In this document: positions 34,992-45,300 of the stretch, piece by piece
How positions within the stretch are numbered: the first letter of the stretch is position 1
How the letters are laid out: each line of letters begins with the position of its first letter
Source: JAZKBN01 sp040388605
GTDB taxonomy: Bacteria; Bacteroidota; Bacteroidia; Cytophagales; Flexibacteraceae
Assembly: GCA_040388605.1 (NCBI GenBank)
Contig: JAZKBN010000011.1
Span: 1 to 48,539 of the forward strand
DNA length: 48,539 nt
Direction: 5' to 3'
The notes under the pieces: model-generated
Database searches by the model: none
What the model saw: only the letters and a program-made list of their open reading frames with translations
What the model was told of the DNA's origin: nothing
Position numbers and translations under genes: made by a program

Positions 34992-35540
34992 TCAGTTATA
35001 TAAATCGCCGCTGCGGTATTCGCCGCTGCCGCCTTGGTTTTGGTTATACGGGTTTGCGGGTCCGGGGTTATCAAAGCCCTGCCCGGCGGGGTTGTGGTTG
35101 TTATGCCCGCCTGAATACCCGCCCTGGTAACCCGCGCCGGGCTCTGAAGGGCGATAATGGTTTTGGCTGTAAACCTGTTGAGGCGCCTGGTAATACCCGA
35201 CTCCGTATTGGTTAGGCATGGGTAAGTTCTTGGGGTTTTGCCCGTATTGGTTCGGGCCGGGCTCTCCTTCTCCGAAAATAAGCCATAGCCCGTATAGCGG
35301 AATAAGCTGCCACCAGCCGCTGTTGCCCAAGTCATGGCAGCGCTTTGCGGCCTGCGACCATGCAAACCAAAGCATGGGCACATATAATACACCCCCTATT
35401 ATAAGGGGCATTATTCCGGAGCTTGATGCCAGCTTGGTCATAAACCCAATAATACAGGCAACAATCACATACAGAATAACACTTAAACCGTATTCTGTTC
35501 GCCTGATTCTGCCTTCGAATGAAAATGGATTTTTAAACAT
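34992..35540 (-). CDS. DUF805 membrane protein with Gly/Asn/Gln/Tyr-rich tail
   Basis: A 182-residue protein. The first ~95 residues are a DUF805 domain: the entry motif FSFEGRIRRTEYGLS, then three to four hydrophobic helices (VILYVIVACIIGFM, IMPLIIGGVLYVPMLWFA) and the signature AKRCHDLGNSGWWQLIPLYG followed by FGEGEPGPNQYG. The last ~90 residues are a low-complexity tail rich in Gly, Asn, Gln, Tyr and Pro. DUF805 proteins are small inner-membrane proteins of unknown biochemical role, and I do not claim one. It is the first gene of the minus-strand module, with the promoter at 35641-35671. Confidence 0.9.
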   Translation of the reverse strand: MFKNPFSFEGRIRRTEYGLSVILYVIVACIIGFMTKLASSSGIMPLIIGGVLYVPMLWFAWSQAAKRCHDLGNSGWWQLIPLYGLWLIFGEGEPGPNQYGQNPKNLPMPNQYGVGYYQAPQQVYSQNHYRPSEPGAGYQGGYSGGHNNHNPAGQGFDNPGPANPYNQNQGGSGEYRSGDLYN

Positions 35541-35640
35541 GCCCCCTGGGTTGAAGATTTAAACAGGCCACATGCAAAAAGTTGCCGGGCCCGTTTTCGC
35601 AAAAGCTTGGGCTCAATATAATTTAGCCTTTTGCTTCTTG

Positions 35641-35671
35641 CAAACTTATCAGTTGCGCACCACATAAACAA
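35641..35671 (-). promoter_or_regulatory. Promoter of the DUF805-vWA-PP2C-kinase module
   Basis: On the minus strand TTG (35671-35669), 20 bases, then TAAGTTTG (35648-35641). It fits TTG-N-TAnnTTTG. The start near 35634 leaves a leader of about 95 bases. Confidence 0.6.
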
Positions 35672-35844
35672 CAAACTTCAGGTCTTTAGCCCAAGTGAAA
35701 AAGCAGCATTAAAGTTATCTGACTTCGTTTTTTGTATTCATGCCCAATTGGCGCAGTACATGAATAATACCTGTTTAAAAGGGCAAAATGCAATCAGAAT
35801 ATTATTTTTAAATATGCTGCGATTTTAAAATTTTCATTGGGTGT

Positions 35845-35874
35845 TTTGAATAATCAATAGCTTAACTATATTTG
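35845..35874 (+). promoter_or_regulatory. Consensus promoter firing toward the twin hairpins
   Basis: TTTG (35845-35848), 18 bases, then TATATTTG (35867-35874). The predicted start near 35880 lies about 7 bases before the first hairpin (35887) and about 510 bases before the giant surface-protein gene. Confidence 0.6.
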
Positions 35875-35886
35875 TTTTCCCGAATG

Positions 35887-35938
35887 CCTGTTCACTGCTA
35901 TGAACGGGTTTTCGATACCACACGGCACTGCTATGCCG
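35887..35938 (+). ncRNA. Putative RNA element: twin hairpins with identical CTGCTA loops
   Basis: Hairpin 1: CCTGTTCA (35887-35894) and TGAACGGG (35901-35908), 8 bp with one T-G wobble. Hairpin 2: CGGCA (35923-35927) and TGCCG (35934-35938), 5 bp. Both close the identical hexaloop CTGCTA and are spaced 14 bases apart. The stems differ while the loops are the same, and a consensus promoter starts just before them. It is either a small RNA or part of the long leader of the next gene. Confidence 0.4.
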
Positions 35939-35951
35939 AAACCTCCGTCTA

Positions 35952-35983
35952 TATATAAAGGAATCACCACCTTTCTTTATATA
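35952..35983. other. AT-rich hairpin
   Basis: TATATAAAG (35952-35960) pairs perfectly with CTTTATATA (35975-35983) around a 14-base loop. It lies downstream of the twin hairpins in the same intergenic region. Confidence 0.45.
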
Positions 35984-36263
35984 ACACTTACTGCATTTAC
36001 CGCTGTAAGACTCCACTGTCTTTTAAATTACTGCCTCTGCCTGTAAAAGGCCGTGAGATACTGTAGTTTTTTAGAAAATCTAAATTCATCTGCGCCGGCC
36101 ATTCTGCTAATATCGGCCTGTATCGCGCTTATTTACCTGCTGTTTATTTACGGGAACTGCATGGTGTTAAATTTCCGTTTCCTTCAGATACTTCAAACGG
36201 CAGAACTGCTCCTGCCGATGAAACGATAAGTACACACAATCATAATTTAATTACGCTGTTCAA
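35984..36263. other. Intergenic leader, nothing recognised
   Basis: About 280 bases in the 853-base gap before the giant gene. A small inverted repeat TTTAGA-AAA-TCTAAA lies near 36070, with no other clear structure or coding text. Confidence 0.4.
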
Positions 36264-36284
36264 GGCCTGTGTTTTAACACGGCC
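36264..36284 (+). other. GC-rich hairpin in the leader of the giant gene
   Basis: GGCC (36264-36267) pairs with GGCC (36281-36284), and GTG (36269-36271) pairs with CAC (36278-36280), with one bulged T at 36268, closing TTTTAA. It has no T-tract, so it is not a terminator. It lies about 110 bases before the start codon. Confidence 0.45.
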
Positions 36285-36393
36285 CTGAATTAAGTTCCTG
36301 TTACCGGTCGAACCGCTTTTCCAAGAAAGGGATAAGCGTGTTTGACTATAGTGTTTTATAAACCTTAATCATATTCTAATCCTAAACAATCTG

Positions 36394-39300
36394 ATGACAC
36401 AACCCCTACAATTTACCGGGCGGTTCTTCGGGCTTCATTCCTCTAAGGCGACTGCTATATCGCTGCTCAGGAAAAACCTGCTTGTACCGCTGCTGTTTGT
36501 AATTGCGCTGCTTTACGGGCAGGGCAGTTATGCGCAGACTTATATTACAGAAGATTTTGAAACCGATTGGTCTGGTACCATACCTGCGCCAACCGGCTGG
36601 ACTCAGACAAGGTCGGGCTTTTATAACGGCGCTCCAACCGGTACGGCATCATCCGACGGGCAAAAGGACTGGCAGAGAGCAACGGTTTCAGGTACAACCT
36701 TTACCACCACCACTGCACCTGCCGGAACAATTGCCAACCATGGCAATGTTCCGTTGGCTTCTTCGTTCAGCGGAACGGGTATGCTGTTCTTTAATGAATA
36801 TTATTCTATAAGCGCTTCAAGCTTTACCCAGCTGATGACAAGGCGCATTGAATCACCTGCTGTAAATACTGCTTCATTTACTGAAGGCAGTGATTTGCGG
36901 GCATCGTTCCTGTATGCCTTCACAGGTGGCTATTGCAACGTGGTATTTACAGTATCAAGCGATGGCGGTACAACCTGGACAGATATTGCTTCCCTGGGTT
37001 CAACAGGAACGCAGGCATCAGCAACAGCAGCATTGCAGCGCTTTAATGTGGCGGTTCCTAATGCTTACCGCAGCGCGAATACCAAAATAGGCTTTAAAGT
37101 AACAGCCGCTTATGGCGCCTACGACATATTTATTGATAAAGTTGTGCTCAGCGAGTACACGCCGGTTATCTATACCGTAAAAGCCGGTACAGAAGGATAT
37201 AACCTTTGGAGTTCAGCCTGCTCATGGGTAGATGGTGTGGTTCCGCCAGCAACAGGCTACGATAAAGTGGTTGTTCCTTCAGGCACAACCATTATACTTG
37301 ATCAATCTGTAAGCGTAAAAGAGCTTACCGTTGCCGGTACTGTAAAAGCTAATGCAGGTGCGGTAAATACTTATAACTTCGGTAAAGTAAGCATCAGCGC
37401 CGGCGGCGATTTCGATTTCACAACCACGGGTGCCGGCACAACTTCTAATGCCTGTTCGGCCGCAACGTTTACTGCCGGTACAAACCAGCAAACATTTAAC
37501 ATACTTGGAGATCTTGTAAATGCGGGATCGTTCAGGGCATCGGCCACTACAAGTAACACCATTACCATGTTCCTTGGCGGTAATATCAATAACACGGGCG
37601 GCACATTTGCCCTGCAAAACGCCACTTCGCTTACAACCTGGCTTTCAGGCGGCACTTCTCAAACAATCAGCGGTAACACTCCTGTGTTTAACATGCTTAA
37701 TTTGTTTAACCCTGCCGGTTTTGTGGCCACAACGCCAATAACCACCAAATCTGCATCTTCTTCTGCCCTCACACCGGTTTATGGTCGCCTGAATATGGGC
37801 AGCAACCTTTTCTGGGCCGATGTTTCTGCCTCGGGCAGCACTTATGCAAGTTTATCCGGCATATCTGTGACATCGCCAAGCTGGGTGCAGGGTAAGCTCA
37901 GCTACACCATGCCAACGGGTACAGGTAACACTCGTTACTTCCCGGTAGGCGATGCTGTAAGCGCAAAACCATGCTCATTGGGCAGCAGCACAACTATGGC
38001 TTCAATGACCAATAACAGCCTGCTTACCGTTGAGCTTGTTCCTTTTGCAACGGCGCCAACATTTACTTCACCGGGTGTTACAGCCATTTTCGGCTCAAGG
38101 GCTTATAAGCTTGAATGGACAGGTACCGGAAGCCCTTTCCGCACAAACGGCAACACCAATTTTACCGAAACATTTACTGCCGATGAGGTTGCTAATATGA
38201 GCGGTAATAACAGCGACCTGGTAGTGGCCCAGTCCACAAGCCTTACCGGTCCGTTTACAGCCATTGCTGCTACCGGAACCGGAACTGCAATTCCTTCGCC
38301 GTTAACCTTGAATACTGCAGGCAGCACCACATCAGGTGTTGTTTCTGGAACATATTTAACTGTCGGCACAAAATCATCAGGCGGTGCGCTTACTGTTTCA
38401 GCATCGGCTTTTGATAATACTTTTGCTTCCTCGGTAAGCCCGGGCGGGGTAAACGTAAACATCGGCCATTTCAGTATAACAACTACCGGTATAATTGGTA
38501 AATACAAGCTTACTGACGTTACAGTAACTGCAAATAATGCCAATGATGCCGATGTTACAAATATCAAACTTTGGACATCGGGCACTTCGGCCTCTTTTGC
38601 GTCTGCAACACAGCTTTCTTCAGGAACAGTTACGTTCAGCAGCGGAACAGCAAGCTTTTCGGGCCTGAGCACATTCCTTGCAGGTGCCTCAGCTTCCCAT
38701 TTCTGGGTAACTTATGACCTAAGTCCTACTGCTACAGGAAACTTTGTGGGTGCTAAGCTGAATACCGGCTCTGTGGTAATAGCAGCCTCGTATGGCGCAA
38801 ATGCTCCCGGTACCTTGCCCGCTTCACTGCAAACCCTGGCTACCAGGGTGGTTGAGTCCCCTATGACCTTCAACAGCCAAACGGTAAGCCGCAGCGCGCC
38901 AAGCGGTACAAAAGTCAACGGCAAGTATAAAATTATTGATGTTCTTGTAAATATGAGCTCAGGCGGAGGCCTTGACTTAACCACATTGAACTTCAATACA
39001 GGTACAGGCAGTTATGCAACAACCACCTTATCTGATATTGCAACTGCACAGGTTTATTACAGCAGCAATAATTTTATCGACAGCGTTTTATTTGGTTCTG
39101 TAACCTCGCCGGGCGCGAGCTTTGCAGTTACCGGGGCTAAAACACTTTCAGCAGGTAATAACTATTTCCGCCTGCATTATACCCCTTCTTCAACAGCGTC
39201 TAATTTCGATGTGTTGAATGCTGAATTCGTTAGCAGCGTAATAGGGGGTACAACGCGTGCATGCACAGCACCTGACTGTTCAACGCCTGCGGGAAACCTG

Positions 39301-42300
39301 GTATTCCTTAAGAGCACAACAATTACCCAAAACTTTGAAGGTGGCCCTGCATCAAACGGCTGGTCTACAAACTCAAGCAGCTCTGTAGCATGGTCAAGCA
39401 TTACAGCATCTTCTGCAGGTAATGCCGCCGTGGGAGTTGATGCCCTGGGTTCAGGTTCAGGTAAAATAGGTAAATTCAATTCAGACGAAGTAAGCAGTGG
39501 TTTTGCAAACCTTATTTCGCCGGCAATAAATATATCGGGCAGCAATACTATCAGTGTAAAGTTCTGGGTCTACAGGGATAACTCGTCCTCGTTCATCAGC
39601 ACCACTGATTATATGCAGCTGTGGTATTCGGCTGCAGCGCCTGCAAGCGGCGGTGCACCTTCCGGAACCTGCTTATATGTGGTAAGTCGTAGCTCAGGCA
39701 TAGGCACTGCGCCTTCCGGCACGCCTACTGCAGCGGGTAACAACGGTATTACACCGGGTGTTGCCCCCTCTTACACCTCGGGAAATGCCGGCTGGAAGCA
39801 GTACACGGTTGATATTCCTTCAACTTTGCCGGCTTCGGGCTATGTTACTTTCAGGGGATCTTCAAGCTGGGGATATAACATTTTTGTGGATGAAATATCA
39901 ATCGGGACATTTACGTCTTCCACTTATACTTCATCCGCGGCAGTTCAGCAAACTGAAGATCTGTCGCCGGGCACGCCCAATGCAAAAATTTTGCAGATAC
40001 CCGTGGTAATTGCCGGTAATACCAACTTTATGTCGGCAAAAACCTTCAACCTGAGCACAAACGGTTCAACGCGCAAGGCAATAGCAGGGTCAAATGCTGA
40101 TATTTCTGCAGCCCGCCTGTATTATACCGGAACAAGCTCAACGTTTGCCGCTACAGGTCAGTTTGGTACCGATGCCATTACAAACGACCCTGCGACAGGT
40201 GCGTTTGCAATAACCGGTACCCAAATTCTTACTGCCGGCACCAACTATTTCTGGTTGGTATATGATGTTCCTTCGGTTGGAAACGGTGCGGTTCTGAATA
40301 ACGTGATTGATGCTGAAGTTACAGGCATAGTTCTTAACGATGACCTGGCAACACCTAAGATTCCGACGGTAACAGCACCTGCAGGCAATCGCCTGTTAAC
40401 TATTCCTATGACTTTCAACAGCATTGCTGTGCTTAGGAATGAAACAGGCAGGGCGCCAAAAGGCGGAACAAGCCAAATTCTTGATGTAAACGTGGTAATG
40501 AATTCCGGCGGGCCAATTTCATTAACAAGCCTTGCTTTCAATACCGGCGCAGCCCCTTACACTACCACCAATGTTGCAGATATAACTGCTGCAAATGTGT
40601 ATTACAGCGCCACAGCAGATTTTGCATCGCCTGTTTTGTTTGGTACAACAACTGTTTCAGGAACAGCATTTACTGTTACCGGGTCTAAAGCACTGTCTTC
40701 CGGCAATAACTATTTCCGCCTGTATTATGCGGTTTCGCCAAACGCAGCAAACTTCAATGTGCTGAATGCTGAATTTGTAAGCTGCTCGCTGGCCACTTCG
40801 CCGGCTGAGGCGCATACCTGTGTTGGCTGCACACCGGCAGGTTACAAGTATGTTTACCAACTGGGCCTGCCCGTTACTGAAAATGTTGAAGGCGCCTCCC
40901 CTTTCACCGGCTGGACAGTTAATGCTTCTTCAAACTCAAGCACCACACCAACCTGGGCTATACAAACTGTTGCCGCTGCCACACAACCTACTGTTACAGC
41001 AGACGGAAGCGGAAACGCTGCCGGCAAGTTTGCCTTGTTTAATTCATACAATGCAGCTTTAGGTTCTTCGGCTAACCTTATTTCTCCTTTAGTTGACTTT
41101 ACTTCAAGAGGTACAAGCCAGGCAAATATCAGCTTCGATGTTTACCGTGACGACAGCCAATATCCTAATGATGATGATTATCTGCAGGTTTGGTGGAGCC
41201 CGACTGCCCCTACAGCAGGCGCTGCTCCAAGCACCGATGCTACCTTGTTATATGTTGTTCACCGTTACTACACTGTAACAGGTTTGCCTTCCGGTAACCC
41301 TTCAGGTGCATCTAATAATGGTGTGGTTCCATCTGTTGCACCTTCAGAAACCAAGGGATGGCACAGGTATTATACCTCTGTGCCCGCTTCATACACCGCA
41401 TCAGGTTATTTGGTTTTAAGGGGCGTATCCGGTTTCGGAAACTACCTGTATATTGATAACCCTACATATTCAAGTTTCCCAGCAGGCCTTACCTACCAGG
41501 CTTACACCTCTTCTACCGGAGTACAGCAAACAGGTGATGTTTCTCCGGGTTCTGTAAATGCCAGGATTCTTCAGATTCCCGTGGTAATAACAGGTGCAAA
41601 TACACCTTTATCAGTTACTGCGCTCAATCTGAGCACGAACGGCTCTACACGCCCCGGCATTGCCGCCGGCGCTGATATTACTGCCGCACGCGTATTCTAC
41701 ACAGGCACAAGCGCCACATTTGCAACAACTACGCAATTCGGTGCAACTGCAACTGCCAACAATGCCACTACAGGTGATTTTACTGTAACCGGCTCACAGG
41801 CCCTTTCAGAAGGCACCAATTACTTCTGGCTCGCTTACGATGTGCCCACACTTTCTAACGGCTCTGTGCTTGATAATGTGGTTGACGGCGAGGTAAAAAG
41901 CATTACACTGATTGATGATCAGTTTACGCCTCGTAACCCGACTGTAACCGCACCTGCACTCAACCGCCTGATTACAGCGCCTATGAATGTTACTTCAGCA
42001 GCTGTAAGCCAGCTGAGCAACGGTGTAAATGTTGCCCCGGGCACTAACGATGTACAGATTGTAAAAGTTGCCGTTAATACTGATTTCGGTGCTCCTATAT
42101 CTGTATCGAGCGTAGTATTTAATACAACAGCAATTACAACAGCAGCCGACCTGTCTTCCGCAAGGTTGTACTACACCACTGCGAACACGTTCTCATCTGC
42201 CTCCCAGTTTGGTACAGCTGTAACATCATTCACCCAAGGTGCCGACTTTACATTTACTTCGGGTTCAGGACAGGCGCTTGCAACAGGCGCCAATTATTTC

Positions 42301-45300
42301 TGGCTGGTTTATGACGTAAAGGCCACTGCGCAGACTTATGATGCCCTTGATGCTTCTTTAACAGGTATCACCATTAGCGGCAATACATATAACGGCGCTT
42401 CAACACCTGCAGTAACCACAGCGGCGCCTTCAGGTTTCCGCCAGGTTTACAGCGCGGCAACCCCTGTAACTGAGCCTTTCAACGCTGCCATTCCGAATAC
42501 CGGGTGGTCTGTTTACGGGAACACACCGAGCATTACATGGCAAAACAAAGTTGCAAGCTCAGTAACCGACCCGGTTATTAATGTTGACGCAGCCGGTTCC
42601 GCCTCAGGCAATGTTGCTTACTTTAACTCATATTCAAGCTCTTACCCTGCAGGTTCAATAGCTGATCTTGTTTCGCCGGTGCTTGATTTGGGTAACCGCG
42701 GCTCTGCCGATGCAATTGTGAGCTTCTCAACATATCGCAGCAGTGCTTACACAACAAGCCCTGATTACCTCATGGTTTGGTTGTCGCCCACAAAGCCGAC
42801 AACTACCGATGCATTACCTTCAGGCTCAACCCTGCTTTATTATGTTAACCGTATAAATACGAAAACCGATGTTGCAGACGGAACCCCGACAACTGCCGGT
42901 TCCAACAACGGGTTTACGCCGATAATTACCGGTTCTGAGTCAACAGGCTGGCATACTTACAGTGTTAACCTGCCTGCCTCTGCGGCCGGGTATATTGTTT
43001 TCAGGGCTGTTTCAGGCTATGGCGACAATATAGTGCTCGATGAAATTAACCTGCCGGCTTTCCCGCCTGCAATGGTTTTCAATTCAGCTTCTGGTACCGC
43101 AACCAATACAGACCTTGCTCTTGGTACTGTAAATGCAAAAATGCAGACGCTTAAGTTCAGTGTTACAGGTGTTGGCAGCCCAATATCACTGAAAACGCTT
43201 AACATAAGCCCTGCAGGAACCACAAATGCGGCAGATATATTAAATGCCAAAGTTTATGCAACCGGTAACAGCTCAACTTTTGCAGCCGGCACACAGTTCG
43301 GTACAACGGTGGCAGCCCCAACCGGCGCATTCACAGTTTCAGGCTCAACCAAACTGGTTAACGGCGATAACTACTTCTGGGTGGTGTATGACGTTACTGC
43401 AGCAGCGGGTAGCACAAATAATTCAGTGGCTGCTACAGTAAGCAGCTATACGCTGAGCTCTGCTCCCGAAACGCCTGCAACCATATCCGGCGGCACAGCC
43501 ACCCGCATTCTGAAAGCGCCTATGACTTTCATAAGCTATGCGCTCACTTATCCAACTGAAGATCCGCTTACTCCGGGTTCAACTGCTAACCCTGTGGTTA
43601 AGCTTGATCTGAATATGAGCTCCGGCGCATCTTTAGATTTGTCGACTTTAAGGTTCACAAGCGGCGGCTCAGATGCCCCTTCTACTGACCTTGCAGGTGC
43701 CACCCTTGTAACTACCGGCTCAAGCGCGGTTTACAATTCAGGTACTGCCACTCAATTCGGCAGCGCCATAGCTTCATCGCCATACCTGTTCACCGGAACT
43801 TATGCCCTGAATGCCGGCCACAACTATTTCTGGCTGCTTTATGACATTAAGCCCGGCGCTGTAAAAGATGATGTTGTAGGCGCCCGCCTTACCCAGGCTA
43901 CAATCAGCGGCATTGCCACTGACCCTATAAGCACAAATCAAACGCCTGCCGGTACAGCGCCTAAAATAGGCCTGAACTATTGCGCAGTCAACCTGCAGAC
44001 CATTCCGTGCAGCACTTCCGGTATTTATATTAAAACGGTATCGCTTGCGGCTCCTGCCAACTCACCAGGCACAGTTACCACTTTAAATAATACAAGCAAT
44101 TGCCCCGCAGGATCTTCAGGTTACTCAACCTATAGCCCATCTGCCGCATCTGCCACTGTAACTGCAGGTCTTACTTATACCTTAACAGTAACTCCTTCGG
44201 CATCCGGCCAGGCCATTGGCGCATGGTTCGATGCAAACAGGAGCGGAACCTTTGAAACATCTGAGTTCTTCTCAGTAACCGAAGCCTCTGTGGCTAATCA
44301 GCCTGTAACCGCAGCTATTCTTATACCCGGTGTTGCAACCGTTGGCAAAGCAGGCTTACGTGTACGTATAGAAAGCAACCTGAACAGCGGCAGCGCCTGT
44401 ACTTCTTTCGCTGAGGGCGAAACAGAAGATTACTACCTGACTGTTGTTGCTCCTTCAGCATGTTCAGGAACCCCGGTTGCCGGAACAATCTCAGGTCCGA
44501 ATGCGGCCTGCAGCGGTGTTTCAACCACTTTAAGGCTATCTGATCAGACATCAGGCTACACCGGCCTTACTTATGTTTGGAAAAGCTCATCTTCTGAAAG
44601 CGGTCCTTTCAACCCAATCAGCGGTGCAACTTCGGCAACATACAATACAGGAACAAGCATATCAGGCACTACCTACTTCAAGGCTTCAATAGCCTGCTCA
44701 GGAGGTACGGAAGTTGAAACCCCGGTATTCACTTTCAGCATTATACAACCTGTTTACGCTTCATTGCCGTATGCGCAGAACTTCGAAAACTGGGCTTCAG
44801 TTTGCGGAACCAACGATGCCCCGGCTTCATGGCGTAACAACAGCGCGCTTACAGGCGATGCAAGCTGGAGAAGGAACGATAACACATCGGCATGGTCTGC
44901 ATCAACAGCAGGCAGCGGTGCTTATTTCCCTTTTGCCAGCGACAGCACCTACTCTGCCCGCTTCCACTCATCTGCAACAGCATCCACATCTAACTTCGAT
45001 TTGTATATTAACCTGGGCGCTTCAGGCGGCAGCGCCAAACGCCTTGGTTTCGACTATATAAATACAGACGGGGCAGACGTATTGAATGTGTCTGTTTCTT
45101 CTAACGGAACCACCTGGACAGCCTTAGGTAACTTCGGTAACGCAGCTACCTGGACAACAAGGAACATAACAATTCCGGCCTCTTTCTCAGGCAATGTCCA
45201 GATTCGTTTCAGCGGCACCGGCCAAAATACTGCAGCTAACAGCTCAGATATTGGCCTTGATAATGTACAGGTTGAATCTTCTCCAATCTGCTCAGGTGAG

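Noticed and set aside
35631..35828. 65-residue + strand frame between the DUF805 gene and the giant gene
   Set aside because: It covers the consensus promoter of the minus-strand module, and its composition is not protein-like.
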